Assembly: GCA_016213265.1 (NCBI GenBank)
Contig: JACRBA010000083.1
Location: 1 to 59,252, forward strand
Origin: Burkholderiales bacterium
GTDB lineage: Bacteria > Pseudomonadota > Gammaproteobacteria > Burkholderiales > Burkholderiaceae_C
Direction: 5' to 3'
DNA length: 59,252 bases
Below, in pieces: positions 18,137-27,266 of this stretch (position 1 is its first letter; every line of letters begins with the position of its first letter). The position numbers were made by a program, and so were the translations under genes. The notes under the pieces were generated by a model. That model was given only the letters and a program-made list of their open reading frames with translations. It ran no database searches and had not been told where the DNA came from.

Positions 18137-19642
18137 ATGACGCCCGCCGACGACCCTTCCGCGGACCATTTCGCCTCACTGTTCGAGTTCCTGCCCATCG
18201 GCGCCTACCGGGCCTGCCCCGACCGCCGGCTGGTGCGGGCCAACCCCGCCCTGGTGCGCATGAACGGCTGCGCCAGCGAAGCGGAGCTGCTGGCCCTGGT
18301 GAGCGACCACTGGTATGTGGAGCCGGGCCGGCGGGCGCTGTTCGGCGAACGCCTGGCCCGCGACGGCCGGGTCGACCATTTCGTCAGCGAGGTCACTGCA
18401 CACGCCACGGGCCAGCGGCTGTGGGTGAGCGAGTGCGCCCACGCGGTGCGCAGCGCCGACGGCACGCTGCTGTACTACGAAGGCACGGTGGAGGACATCA
18501 CCGCCCGCGTGCATGCCGAGCACGCCTTGCAGCGCAGCCGCGAGCGCGACGCGATGTGGAAGCTCGCCCTGGAAGCCACCGGCGATGGCGTGTGGGACTG
18601 GTACGTGCAGAGCGGACACGAGCTGTACTCGCCGCGCCTGCTGCAGATGTACGGCTTCGCCGAAGGCGAACTGGCCGACGTGGCGCTGGAGCTCGACAGC
18701 CGCACCCACCCCGATGACCTCGACGAGATGCGACGTGCGCGCGACGCGCATTTCGCCGGCCTGACGCCGGCGTACGTGAACGAGCACCGCATCCGCTGCA
18801 AGGACGGGCGCTGGAAGTGGGTGCTCTCGCGCGGCATGGTGATCGCGCGCGACGCCCAGGGGCGCCCGCTGCGCATGATCGGCACCCACACCGACATCAG
18901 CGAGCGCAAGCAGGCCGAGGCCCTGCGCGGCGAGCGCGACCGCGCCGAGGCGGCCAGCCGCGCGAAGACGCACTTCCTCTCGCGGGTGAGCCACGAGCTG
19001 CGCACGCCCCTGAACGCCATCCTGGGCTTCGCGCAGCTGCTGGACATGGACCCCTCGCTGCCGCCGCGCCAGCACGCCTGGGTGGCCGCCATCCTGCGCA
19101 GCGGGCAGCATCTGCTGTCGCTGGTGGACGACGTGCTGGACCTGTCCAGCGCCCAGACCGGCCAGCTGCGGGTGGAGACCGCCTCGGTGGACCTCGTGCG
19201 GGCCGCCGAGGAAGGCTGGTCCATGGTGGCGGCGCGCGCCGCCCAGTCCGACGTGCGGCTGGACGATCGGCTGGACCGCAGCCGGCCGTGGGTGGTGCTC
19301 GCCGACCCCAAACGCGTGCGCCAGGTGCTCAGCAACCTGCTGTCCAATGCGGTGAAGTACAACCGCCCGGGCGGCCGGGTGGGGCTGCGCATCGAGGCGC
19401 GAGGCACGGGCTGGTTGGCGCTGGCGGTGGAGGACTCGGGCCCCGGCCTGGACGAGGCCCAGCTGGCGCGGCTGTTCACGCCCTTCGACCGCCTGGGCGC
19501 GCAGCGCGGCGTGGTGGAAGGCACGGGCCTGGGCCTGTCGCTGTGCCGTCAGCTCGCCGAGGCCATGGGTGGCCACATCGAGGTGCGCAGCCAGCCGGGC
19601 GCCGGCTCCTGTTTCACCCTCGTGCTGCCGGCCCGGACCTGA
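18137..19642 (+). CDS. Soluble PAS-domain sensor histidine kinase
   Basis: A 501-residue cytoplasmic kinase without membrane segments. Two PAS domains (about 15-125 and 140-260, the second with a clear PAC end, GTHTDISERKQAE) precede a HisKA helix with phospho-acceptor His286 in SHELRTPLNAILGF. The ATPase domain has an N-box (SNLLSNAVKYN), G1 (DSGPGLDEAQ) and G2 (GTGLGLSL). No receiver domain is fused and no response regulator gene is adjacent, so its partner lies elsewhere. The start at 18137 lacks a good ribosome binding site, but the first PAS domain begins shortly after. The 3' end overlaps the convergent ubiC by 29 bases. Confidence 0.9.
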   Translation: MTPADDPSADHFASLFEFLPIGAYRACPDRRLVRANPALVRMNGCASEAELLALVSDHWYVEPGRRALFGERLARDGRVDHFVSEVTAHATGQRLWVSECAHAVRSADGTLLYYEGTVEDITARVHAEHALQRSRERDAMWKLALEATGDGVWDWYVQSGHELYSPRLLQMYGFAEGELADVALELDSRTHPDDLDEMRRARDAHFAGLTPAYVNEHRIRCKDGRWKWVLSRGMVIARDAQGRPLRMIGTHTDISERKQAEALRGERDRAEAASRAKTHFLSRVSHELRTPLNAILGFAQLLDMDPSLPPRQHAWVAAILRSGQHLLSLVDDVLDLSSAQTGQLRVETASVDLVRAAEEGWSMVAARAAQSDVRLDDRLDRSRPWVVLADPKRVRQVLSNLLSNAVKYNRPGGRVGLRIEARGTGWLALAVEDSGPGLDEAQLARLFTPFDRLGAQRGVVEGTGLGLSLCRQLAEAMGGHIEVRSQPGAGSCFTLVLPART

Positions 19643-20174
19643 GCCGCCCGGGCCAGCGCCGGGCCGCATCGGGCGCCAGCCACGCCAGGCTGACGGGCGG
19701 AAAGTACTCCGCCACGCGCAGGCCCTGGCCGCCGCGCCAGAACACCGAGTCGCGCGGCCACCACCCCCCGGCCGGGGCCGGGCCACTCGCACACCGGGCC
19801 CAGGCTCGTCGCACGGCGATCGCCTCCGGGTGGGCGCCGGGCAGCCAGGCGACGGCCAGCGGCGTGCGGCGCACGTCCCGCCGCGAGAACAGCAGCTCGG
19901 CCAGCGGCCGCTGGCCCAGGCCGTGGATCGCCCGCCAGGTGCCACGCGCGGCGCGCGCCGAGGTGGCCGAACGCGCAAAGACGCAGGGCCGGCCGCCGGC
20001 ATGCAGCAGCACCTCCCGCACCACCAGCGCGGCGTTCGCGGGCAGGCCCAGCGCCGCCGTTTCGCCCGGCCAAGCCGAGGCCCGCCCCTGGGCGCGCAGG
20101 TGCACGCGAACCGGCGGCGCCGCCCGGGCGAGGCGGGCGGACAGCGAACCCGGCGCCACCAGCCAGCGGGCCAT
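19614..20174 (-). CDS. ubiC: Chorismate--pyruvate lyase
   Basis: A 186-residue enzyme converting chorismate to 4-hydroxybenzoate and pyruvate, the entry to ubiquinone synthesis. Family landmarks: VVREVLLHAGGRPCVFARS (catalytic Arg region), GLGQRPLAELLF, and the C-terminal SVFWRGGQGLRVAEYF with the conserved Glu. An in-frame GTG at 20204 is an alternative start. It is the last gene of the can-aceK run, 47 bases after an acyl-CoA dehydrogenase, which links quinone supply with electron-generating acyl-CoA oxidation. Confidence 0.85.
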   Translation of the reverse strand: MARWLVAPGSLSARLARAAPPVRVHLRAQGRASAWPGETAALGLPANAALVVREVLLHAGGRPCVFARSATSARAARGTWRAIHGLGQRPLAELLFSRRDVRRTPLAVAWLPGAHPEAIAVRRAWARCASGPAPAGGWWPRDSVFWRGGQGLRVAEYFPPVSLAWLAPDAARRWPGRLRSGPAARG

Positions 20175-20221
20175 GGCGGCGCGGGCCGGCCGCGCCGATG
20201 TCACGGAGTCCGCCAAGTCCC

Positions 20222-21352
20222 TCAGGCCAGTGCGCGGCCGATGAGGATCTTCTGTACTTCGGAGGTGCCCTCGTAGATCTGGCACACCCGCACATCGCGG
20301 TAGATGCGCTCCACCGGGAAGTCGCTCACGTAACCGTAGCCGCCGTGCACCTGGATGGCCATGGAGCACACCCGCTCGGCCATCTCACTGGCGAACAGCT
20401 TGGCCATGGCGGCTTCCTTGAGGCAGGGCTGGCCGGCGTCCTTGAGGCTGGCCGCATGCCAGATGAGCTGGCGTGCGGCTTCGATCTGCGTGGCCATGTC
20501 GGCCAGCTTGTGCTGCACCGCCTGGTGCTCGAAGATGGGCTGGCCGAAGGCCACGCGCTCCTTCGCGTAGCGCAGCGCCGCCTCGAACGCCGCGCGCGCC
20601 ATGCCCACGCTCTGGCTGGCGATGCCGATGCGCCCGCCTTCGAGGCCGGACAGCGCGATCTTCAGGCCCTGGCCCTCTTCGCCCAGGCGGTTGGCCGCCG
20701 GCACGCGGCAGTTCTCGAACAGGATCTGGGCGGTGTCCGAGCTGTGCTGGCCCATCTTGTCCTCGATGCGGGCCACGGTGTAGCCCGGCGTGGCGGTGGG
20801 CACGAGGAAGGCGCTGATGCCCTTCTTGCCGGCCGCCTTGTCGGTGACGGCCATCACGATGGCCACGTCGCCGTGCTTGCCGCTGGTGATGAACTGCTTG
20901 ACGCCGTTGAGCACGTAGTCGTCGCCGTCACGGACCGCCGTGGTGCGCAGGCCGCCCGCCTCCGAGCCCACGTGCGGCTCGGTCAGGCAGAAGGCGCCCA
21001 GCATCTCGCCGCGCGCCAGGGGCTTGAGGAAGCGCTGCTTCTGGTCCTCGTTGCCGAAGGCCATGAGGATGGAGCACACGGGGCAGTTGTTGACGCTCAC
21101 CACGGTGGACGTGCCGCCATCGCCGGCAGCGATCTCCTCGAGGATGAGCGCGAGCGCCAGGTAGTCCAGCCCCGCGCCGTCGTACTCGGGCGGCACGGCC
21201 ACGCCGTAGCAGCCGAGGCCGGCCAGGCCCTTGAGCTCGGCCGCCGGGAAGTGGTGCTCCTTGTCCCAGCGGGCCGCGTTCGGCGCGATGGCGTCCTGCA
21301 CATAGGCGCGCACGGCGTCCTGCACGGCGCGATGGTCTTCGCTCAACAGCAT
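20222..21352 (-). CDS. Acyl-CoA dehydrogenase (short-chain/butyryl type)
   Basis: A 376-residue FAD flavoprotein. The catalytic Glu is in the C-terminal [14 protein letters not shown], the position used by short- and medium-chain enzymes, unlike LiuA in this window. Other family blocks: [18 protein letters not shown] (flavin binding) and [21 protein letters not shown] butyryl-, isobutyryl- or 2-methylbutyryl-CoA substrate is likely, fitting branched-chain catabolism and the isobutyryl/butyryl mutase at 45385, which appears to share a regulator. It is 21 bases after the SDR gene. Confidence 0.9.
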   Translation of the reverse strand: MLLSEDHRAVQDAVRAYVQDAIAPNAARWDKEHHFPAAELKGLAGLGCYGVAVPPEYDGAGLDYLALALILEEIAAGDGGTSTVVSVNNCPVCSILMAFGNEDQKQRFLKPLARGEMLGAFCLTEPHVGSEAGGLRTTAVRDGDDYVLNGVKQFITSGKHGDVAIVMAVTDKAAGKKGISAFLVPTATPGYTVARIEDKMGQHSSDTAQILFENCRVPAANRLGEEGQGLKIALSGLEGGRIGIASQSVGMARAAFEAALRYAKERVAFGQPIFEHQAVQHKLADMATQIEAARQLIWHAASLKDAGQPCLKEAAMAKLFASEMAERVCSMAIQVHGGYGYVSDFPVERIYRDVRVCQIYEGTSEVQKILIGRALA

Positions 21353-21373
21353 GGGTGTCTTCTCAGGAGTGGG

Positions 21374-22048
21374 TCACCACGCCAGCGGCTGGCCGTCGTG
21401 GTTGAGGAATGCGCCGTTGTCGGCGGGGGTGAGGCGGGCGAGCGTGGCGCGCAGGTCGCGCGCGCTGTCGTCCACCTCCAGGTCGGCGTCGGCGCCGCCC
21501 ATGTCGGTGCGCACCCAGCCGGGGTGCAGGGCCACGCAGATCGCCTGGCCGGCCAGGCCGAGCGAGGCGTCCTTCAGCACGGAGTTCAGTGCGGCCTTCG
21601 AGGCGCGGTAGAGCCAGCCGGAGGGGTTGCTGCGCAGGCCGAGGGAGGCCATGCGCGAGGAGATCACGGCCAGGCGCGCGCCCGGGGCCAGCGCATCGGC
21701 CAGCTGGGGGATGACGCGCATGGGCCCCAGCACGTTGGTGTGCATGACCTGGTCGAAGTCGTCCTGGGTGGGCGTCTGCAGGCCGCTGGTCTGCGGGCCA
21801 TAGACGCCCGCATTGACGACCACGGTGTCGAAGGCCTCGCCGTCGATCTGCCAGGCCAGGCCGGAGGCGCTCGCTGCGTCGGCCACGTCCAGCTTCAGCA
21901 CGCGGGCTCCCTCGGCCCGCAGCGCCGCCAGCCCGGCGTCGCTGCGGGCAGTGGCGAACACGCGGGCGCCCTCGGCCAGGTACTGGCGCGCGAGTGCCAG
22001 GCCGATGCCGCGCGAGGCGCCGATGATGAGCACGGTGGATGTCGTCAT
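21374..22048 (-). CDS. Short-chain dehydrogenase/reductase
   Basis: A 224-residue Rossmann-fold oxidoreductase with the nucleotide motif GASRGIG (about 10-16), the NAG motif, catalytic Ser in AVISSRMASLG and the YRASK pair (Tyr and Lys). The fit to classical SDRs is good, but substrate cannot be read. Its place between a LysE exporter and an acyl-CoA dehydrogenase suggests a 3-hydroxyacyl or related carbonyl compound. The start is one base after the preceding stop codon, so translation is coupled. Confidence 0.88.
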   Translation of the reverse strand: MTTSTVLIIGASRGIGLALARQYLAEGARVFATARSDAGLAALRAEGARVLKLDVADAASASGLAWQIDGEAFDTVVVNAGVYGPQTSGLQTPTQDDFDQVMHTNVLGPMRVIPQLADALAPGARLAVISSRMASLGLRSNPSGWLYRASKAALNSVLKDASLGLAGQAICVALHPGWVRTDMGGADADLEVDDSARDLRATLARLTPADNGAFLNHDGQPLAW

Positions 22049-22049
22049 G

Positions 22050-22694
22050 TCATTTCGCCTCCGCCTGGGCCAGGCGGGCGGCCAGCCCCAGGAACAGCAG
22101 TCCGCCGGCCGCGTTCAACGCGCGCGCCAGCCGCGGCGAGCCGCCGAGCCGGCGCAGTGCCGCCGTCACGGCCACCAGCGCAAGCAGGAACACGAGCCCC
22201 TGCACGATGGCCCAGGCGCCGAGCGCCAGGAAGGCCAGCGTCTTGTGCGGTGCATCGGGCGCGATGAACTGCGGCAGGAAGGCCAGGAAGAACAGCGCCA
22301 CCTTGGGGTTGAGCACGTTGGTCAGCAGGCCCTGGCGGAACACCGCGCCCAGCGGGGCGGGCGCCGCCGCGGCCGTCGAGGCACCGGCGGCACCATGCCA
22401 GGCCTGACGCAGCATGCCCACGCCGAGCCACACGAGGTAGGCCGCGCCGGCCCACTTGACCACGGCGAACGCCCAGGCCGACACGGCCATCAGCGCCGCC
22501 AGACCGAAGGCCGCCGCCAGCGTGTGCACCACGCAGCCGGCGCACACCCCCAGCGAGGCCGCCACGCCGGCACGCCAGCCGCCTGTGAGCGTGCGGCTGG
22601 CGGTGTAGAGCATGTCCACGCCCGGCGTGGCGTTCAGCAGGAACACCGCCAGCGTGAACAGGGCCAGGTCGTGGATGCCGAGCGACTCGCCCAT
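22050..22694 (-). CDS. LysE/RhtB-family exporter
   Basis: A 214-residue inner-membrane protein with six predicted helices and the N-terminal family block LAVFLLNATPGVDMLYTASRT, plus GLLTNVLNPKVALFFLAFLPQF. LysE/RhtB proteins export amino acids or related metabolites. In this operon it may relieve overflow of a branched-chain amino acid or its oxoacid, but this is inference. ATG 22694 is chosen because upstream codons give a charged stretch not seen in relatives. Confidence 0.9.
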   Translation of the reverse strand: MGESLGIHDLALFTLAVFLLNATPGVDMLYTASRTLTGGWRAGVAASLGVCAGCVVHTLAAAFGLAALMAVSAWAFAVVKWAGAAYLVWLGVGMLRQAWHGAAGASTAAAAPAPLGAVFRQGLLTNVLNPKVALFFLAFLPQFIAPDAPHKTLAFLALGAWAIVQGLVFLLALVAVTAALRRLGGSPRLARALNAAGGLLFLGLAARLAQAEAK

Positions 22695-22704
22695 GGCTGC
22701 GCGA

Positions 22705-23889
22705 TCAGAGCATCTCGACGGTGAGCGCGGTGGCTTCGCCGCCACCGATGCACAGCGCCGCGCAGCCGCGCTTCAGGCCACGCTTCTTCAGCGCACCCAG
22801 CAGCGTCACCACGATGCGCGCGCCGGAGGCCCCGATGGGGTGGCCGAGCGCACAGGCGCCGCCGTGCACATTGACGATCTCGTGCGGCAGCTTGTACTCC
22901 GCCATGGCCGCCATGGTGACCGCGGCGAAGGCCTCGTTGACCTCCCACAGGTCCACCTGGCCGGCCTGCCAGCCCGCCTTCTTCAGCGCCTTGTCGATGG
23001 CGCCCACCGGGGCGGTGGAGAACCACTCCGGCGCCTGCGCATGCACCGCGTGCGAGACGATGCGGGCGATCGGCTTCGCGCCCATGCGCTCGGCGGTCGA
23101 CGCGCGCATCAGCACCAGCGCGGCCGCGCCGTCGGAGATGCTGGACGCATTGGCGGCGGTGATGGTGCCGTCCTTCTTGAAGGCCGGCTTCAGGCCGGGG
23201 ATCTTGTCGAGCTTGGCCTTGAAGGGCTGCTCGTCGTGCCTGACCACCACGTCACCGGCCTTGCCGGGCAGCGTGACCGGCGCGACCTCCCAGTCGAAAC
23301 TGCCGTCCTCGTTGGCCTGCTTGGCGCGGGTGGTGGAGGCGATGGCGAACTCGTCCTGTGCCTCGCGGCTGAACTGGTACTTGGCCACGCAGGCCTCGGC
23401 GAACACGCCCATGGCCTTGCCGCGCTCGTAGGCGTCCTCCAGGCCGTCCATGGCCATGTGGTCGAACAGCTGCGCGGCGCCGTACTTCACGCCCTTGCGG
23501 GCGAACATCAGGTGCGGCGCGTTGGTCATGCTCTCCATGCCGCCGGCCACCATCACCTCGGCCGAGCCGGCCGCCAGCATGTCATGGGCGAACATCATGG
23601 CGCGCATGCCCGAGCCGCACATCTTGCTGAGGGTGACGGCGCCGGTGGCGTCCGGCAGGCCGGCGCGGCGCATGGCCTGGCGGGCGGGCGCCTGGCCCTG
23701 GCCGGCCATCAGGCAGTTGCCCATCAGCACCTCGGCGATGGCGTCGGCGGGCACGCCGGCCCGCTCGACGGCCGCCTTGATCGCCACGCCGCCCAGTTCC
23801 CAGGCGGCGAGCGAGGAGAAGTCGCCGAGCAGGCCACCGATGGGCGTGCGGGCAGCCGAAACGATGACGATGGGGTCTTGGGTGGACAT
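22705..23889 (-). CDS. Acetyl-CoA C-acyltransferase (thiolase)
   Basis: A 394-residue thiolase. The nucleophile Cys lies in LSKMCGSGMRAM (about residue 90), the catalytic His in GGACALGHPIGASGARI and the second Cys in CIGGGEATAL. The length and motifs fit biosynthetic-type acetoacetyl-CoA thiolases (PhaA/AtoB-like), which could cleave the acetoacetyl-CoA that leucine breakdown yields. GGAGAA lies 5 bases before the ATG. It is 14 bases after aceK in the same unit. Confidence 0.93.
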   Translation of the reverse strand: MSTQDPIVIVSAARTPIGGLLGDFSSLAAWELGGVAIKAAVERAGVPADAIAEVLMGNCLMAGQGQAPARQAMRRAGLPDATGAVTLSKMCGSGMRAMMFAHDMLAAGSAEVMVAGGMESMTNAPHLMFARKGVKYGAAQLFDHMAMDGLEDAYERGKAMGVFAEACVAKYQFSREAQDEFAIASTTRAKQANEDGSFDWEVAPVTLPGKAGDVVVRHDEQPFKAKLDKIPGLKPAFKKDGTITAANASSISDGAAALVLMRASTAERMGAKPIARIVSHAVHAQAPEWFSTAPVGAIDKALKKAGWQAGQVDLWEVNEAFAAVTMAAMAEYKLPHEIVNVHGGACALGHPIGASGARIVVTLLGALKKRGLKRGCAALCIGGGEATALTVEML

Positions 23890-23903
23890 GGCAGTTCTCC
23901 TGG

Positions 23904-25709
23904 TCAGGTCGAAAGGGCAGCCGCTGCGCGCTGCGCGGCGAAGCGGCGTTCGGGGTCGTAGGGAAACACGTCGTGCACGTGGCCGGCCTGGATGCGCGCC
24001 TTGTGCGCCTGCCAGAAGCCGGCGTCCAGCAGGTCGGCGTGGTGCTTCATGAAGATCTCGCGCACCTGCGGGTTGCCCAGCAGGAAGGGGCCGAAGGTCT
24101 CGGGGAAGACGTCGTGGCGGCCCACCGCGTACCAGATCTCGCCGGACATCTCGTCCTCTTCGTTGCGCGGGGGCGGCACCCGGCGGAAGTTGCAATCGGT
24201 GATGTACTCGATCTCGTCGTAGTCATAGAACACCACCTTGCCGTGGCGGGTGATGCCGAAGTTCTTCCACAGCATGTCGCCGGGGAAGATGTTCGCGGCC
24301 ACGAGGTCCTTGATCGCGTTGCCGTACTCGATCACCGCATGCTCCATCTGCGTTGGCGTGGCATCGGCCAGGAAGATGTTCAGCGGGATCATGCGCCGCT
24401 CGATGTACACGTGCTGGATGATGACCTCGGTCTGGCCGTCGCCGTCGCGGTCGGAGATCTCCAGCAGGCTGGGGCAGTACTTGCGCAGCTCCTCGATCAG
24501 CTCGTCCTCGAAGCGCGAACGCGGGAAGGCCACGTTGCTGAACTCCAGCGTGTCGGCCATGCGGCCCACGCGGTCGTGCTGCTTCACCAACAGGTACTTG
24601 CCCTGGATCTGCTCGCGCGTGGTGTCCTTCTGCGGCGGGTAGTAGTCCTTGATGACCTTGAAGACGAACGGGAAGCTCGGCAGGTCGAACACCAGCATCA
24701 CCATGCCCTTGATGCCTGGCGCGATGCGGAACTTGTCCGAGCTGTGCCGCAGGTGGTGCAGGAAGTCGCGGTAGAAGATGTTCTTGCCCTGCTTGTGCAG
24801 GCCGATCGCGTTGTACAGCTCCCAGCGCGGCTTGCGCGGCATCATGGACCGCAGGAACTGCACGAAGGCCGAGGGCACCTCCATGTCCACCATGAAGTAG
24901 GCCCGCGCGAAGCTGAACAGCAGCAGCAGGTCGTCCTCGCCGAACAGCGCTGTGTCGACCGTGAGCCGGCCGTGCTCGTCGTGCAGGATCGGCAGGGCAA
25001 ATGGCAGCTCGGTGAAGCCGTTGACCACCTTGCCCACCGCGTAGGCACCCTTGTTGCGATAGAACAGGCTGGACAGCACCTGGAGCTGGAAGTTCGCCCG
25101 CGGGCGGAAGTCCTCGCCCAGGCGATTCATCATCTCGCGGTGCACGCAGTCGATGTCGCGCTCGAGGTCGTCCCAGGCCCGCTCGAGCTGGAAGTTGTTG
25201 ACCATGCGCAGCAGCTCGTCGCGCAGGCTCTCGCGGGTGGGGTAGTAGCAGCGGTAGGTGGGCGCCGCGGCCGGCTCGTCGTTCTCGATGTACTCGGTGG
25301 AGATCGCCGGGCGGACGAAGATGAAGTCGTTGTGGAAGTAGCTGCGGTGCAGGATCTTCGTCGTCACCGAGTTGAAGAAGGTCTCGGCCAGTTCGGGCTG
25401 GTGGTGGTTGGTCAGCAGGCCGATGTAGTGCAGCTTGACCTGCTGCCACACGTCCATGGGCAAGGCACCGGCCGAGAACTCCGCCTGCAGCCGCTCGGCG
25501 TTCTCCTCCACGCGGCGGTCGTAGAACTCGATGCGCTCACGTTGCGCACGCTGCTGCCCGAGCCAGTCGGCCTGCTCGAAGCGCTGCTTCGCCTTGCGGC
25601 TCGACTCGCGGAACAGGCGGTAGTGCTTGTTGAAGCCATCCAGCATCGTGCGCGCGATGTCGAACGCGCGGCTGTCGGTGAGCTGCTGGGGAAACAGGGT
25701 GCCCGGCAT
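23904..25709 (-). CDS. aceK: Isocitrate dehydrogenase kinase/phosphatase
   Basis: A 601-residue bifunctional enzyme that phosphorylates and dephosphorylates isocitrate dehydrogenase, diverting isocitrate into the glyoxylate bypass when cells grow on acetyl-CoA-yielding substrates. The nucleotide-binding block [22 protein letters not shown] and the catalytic region [23 protein letters not shown] are plain, and the length is normal. No isocitrate lyase or malate synthase gene is adjacent here; instead it sits between carbonic anhydrase and a thiolase, apparently under the MerR-type operator at 26471. Confidence 0.97.
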   Translation of the reverse strand: MPGTLFPQQLTDSRAFDIARTMLDGFNKHYRLFRESSRKAKQRFEQADWLGQQRAQRERIEFYDRRVEENAERLQAEFSAGALPMDVWQQVKLHYIGLLTNHHQPELAETFFNSVTTKILHRSYFHNDFIFVRPAISTEYIENDEPAAAPTYRCYYPTRESLRDELLRMVNNFQLERAWDDLERDIDCVHREMMNRLGEDFRPRANFQLQVLSSLFYRNKGAYAVGKVVNGFTELPFALPILHDEHGRLTVDTALFGEDDLLLLFSFARAYFMVDMEVPSAFVQFLRSMMPRKPRWELYNAIGLHKQGKNIFYRDFLHHLRHSSDKFRIAPGIKGMVMLVFDLPSFPFVFKVIKDYYPPQKDTTREQIQGKYLLVKQHDRVGRMADTLEFSNVAFPRSRFEDELIEELRKYCPSLLEISDRDGDGQTEVIIQHVYIERRMIPLNIFLADATPTQMEHAVIEYGNAIKDLVAANIFPGDMLWKNFGITRHGKVVFYDYDEIEYITDCNFRRVPPPRNEEDEMSGEIWYAVGRHDVFPETFGPFLLGNPQVREIFMKHHADLLDAGFWQAHKARIQAGHVHDVFPYDPERRFAAQRAAAALST

Positions 25710-25730
25710 GGCGGCCTCGCAGGGTGACGC

Positions 25731-26393
25731 TCAGGTGGCGGCGTAGCGGCGGTGGATGCCGGCCAGTGCGGCCTCGTAGGCCGGGTCGACGTCCGCCGGG
25801 CCGCCCACCGTCATGTTCAGGTCGTTGAGCAGCCCGTTGTGCAGACCGTACACCCAGCCGTGCACCACGACGGACTGGCCCCGCGTCCAGGCGTCCTGCA
25901 CCGCGGTGGTGGTGCACACGTTGCGCGCCTGGTGCAGCACGTTGAGCTCCACGAGCGCATCCACCTGCCGCTCCGCCGGCACGGTGTCCAGCCATTCACG
26001 GTGCTGTTGCCGCACGTCCTGCACGTGGCGCAGCCAGTTGTCGACCAGGCCCAGGCGCAGGCCGTGCAGTGCAGCCTTCACTCCGCCGCAGTTCGAGTGG
26101 CCCACCACGATGATGTGCTGCACCTTCAGCCCGTCCACGGCGAACTGGATCACCGACAGGGCGTTGAGGTCGGAGTGCACCAGCACGTTGGCCACGTTGC
26201 GGTGCACGAACAGCTCGCCGGGCAGCAGCCCCACCAGCTCGTTGGCGGGCACGCGGCTGTCGGCGCAGCCGATCCACAGGTACTGCGGCGTCTGCTGCTG
26301 CAGCAGGCGGCTGAAGAAGCCGGGCTCGCGGGCCTCGGTGGATTCCGCCCAGCGGCGGTTGTTGTTGAACAGTTCGTCGAGGTCGTTGGTCAT
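25731..26393 (-). CDS. can: Beta-class carbonic anhydrase
   Basis: A 220-residue zinc enzyme interconverting CO2 and bicarbonate. Zinc ligands Cys43, His99 and Cys102 and the Asp45-Arg47 dyad (CADSR) are present. Being first gene of the operon, it could supply bicarbonate to biotin carboxylases such as LiuBD. The ATG at 26393 is followed by MTNDLDELFNNNRRWAE, the usual start for Can proteins. The predicted promoter and operator are about 80-100 bases upstream. Confidence 0.96.
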   Translation of the reverse strand: MTNDLDELFNNNRRWAESTEAREPGFFSRLLQQQTPQYLWIGCADSRVPANELVGLLPGELFVHRNVANVLVHSDLNALSVIQFAVDGLKVQHIIVVGHSNCGGVKAALHGLRLGLVDNWLRHVQDVRQQHREWLDTVPAERQVDALVELNVLHQARNVCTTTAVQDAWTRGQSVVVHGWVYGLHNGLLNDLNMTVGGPADVDPAYEAALAGIHRRYAAT

Positions 26394-26470
26394 GGGCGCT
26401 CGGCGTGGCAGCGGCAGGGCCGGCCAGTGTACGGATCGGGCGTTCCCGCGCGGCGGGACAGGCTGACGGG

Positions 26471-26497
26471 TTGACGTTTACGTAAACGTCAATCATA
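26471..26497 (-). promoter_or_regulatory. MerR-type operator with -10 element, upstream of can-aceK operon
   Basis: A perfect 22-base palindrome (26471-26492), TTGACGTTTAC followed by its exact reverse complement. Reading toward can, a strong -10 hexamer TATGAT (26497-26492) ends on the first base of the palindrome. No good -35 is visible at 16-18 bases. Near-identical palindromes occur beside the MerR gene (27753) and icmF (45351). It also lies 111 bases before the secreted-protein gene at 26604, but the -10 points to can. Confidence 0.75.
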
Positions 26498-26571
26498 CCG
26501 GCTGCTCCCCCACGCTCAGGGGATGGGGGCGGCCTGGGGAGGTGGCCACACTGGCCGCGCTGTACCGAGAC

Positions 26572-26584
26572 CAACCATTCCATC
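26572..26584 (+). promoter_or_regulatory. Shared leader motif CAACCATTCCATC (copy 1)
   Basis: The 13-base string lies exactly 19 bases before the ATG of the secreted protein at 26604. The identical string is 19 bases before the ATG of another secreted protein at 34677. In both, GGAG follows at the same offset, so the element is CAACCATTCCATC-N9-GGAG-N6-ATG. Its function is unknown; it may be a 5'-UTR element. Confidence 0.55.
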
Positions 26585-26603
26585 AACTCCTGTGGAGTCC
26601 CCC

Positions 26604-27239
26604 ATGAAGCCTCGTGTCCTCATCGCCTCCGTGCTGGCCCTCTCCTGCGCCGCTGCCGTGGCCGCCCCCGATAAGTTCAACCGCACCGATCTCGGCAGCG
26701 ACTGGACCATGGTCAGCGGCTCGCTGTGGATCACCGACAACCAGCTGGCCGGCGACATGATGGCGCTCGGCACCTTCGCCCCCTCGGCCAACAAGAACGC
26801 CGGCTCGGTGCTGGTGCAGCTCAACGGCGTCGACACCCAGTACGGTGCCGTGACCATCGGCGACGCCGCCAGCGGCATGAACGCCTTCATCAAGATCCAG
26901 ACGCAGGACGGCACGGGCAACTTCTCGCACGGCGCGTTCTACGTGGGCAACAACGGCGGCGGCGCGTTCTTCTCGCTCGACGGCCTGCCCGCCTCGTCCA
27001 GCGCACGCCTGACCGCCCGCGTCAACGGCACGATCGCCACCATGGAGATCGACACCAACAACGACGGCACGCCCGAAGCCACGTACAGCTACGACTACGG
27101 CATGACCTTCGCCAATGGCGTGGGCCTGGGCACCTATGGTGCGGTGACCCTGGACAACCTGAAGACCCGCACCCTGGGCGCGCCCACCCAGCGGATCGCG
27201 GCGCCGCGCCTGGGCGGCGAGGCGGACATGTCTCGCTGA
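26604..27239 (+). CDS. Secreted beta-sandwich-like hypothetical protein
   Basis: A 211-residue protein with a clear signal peptide (about 1-22, cleaved after AAAVAA). The mature part begins DKFNRTDLGSDWTMVSGSLWITDNQL, resembling the first strands of concanavalin A/LamG-type sandwiches, and is rich in Gly, Asn, Thr and Asp. A segment DTNNDGTPEA looks like a calcium-binding DxNxDG loop. No catalytic motif is seen. It could bind a surface glycan or matrix, but that is inference. GGAG precedes the ATG by 6 bases. Confidence 0.75.
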   Translation: MKPRVLIASVLALSCAAAVAAPDKFNRTDLGSDWTMVSGSLWITDNQLAGDMMALGTFAPSANKNAGSVLVQLNGVDTQYGAVTIGDAASGMNAFIKIQTQDGTGNFSHGAFYVGNNGGGAFFSLDGLPASSSARLTARVNGTIATMEIDTNNDGTPEATYSYDYGMTFANGVGLGTYGAVTLDNLKTRTLGAPTQRIAAPRLGGEADMSR

Positions 27240-27246
27240 TCGGCCC

Positions 27247-27266
27247 CGGGGCGCTCAGGCGCCCCG
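27247..27266. terminator. Hairpin between convergent secreted-protein and MerR genes
   Basis: CGGGGCGC pairs with GCGCCCCG around a 4-base loop, starting 8 bases after the stop at 27239 and overlapping the MerR stop codon on the other strand. There is no T-tract; a two-way terminator is plausible. Confidence 0.45.
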
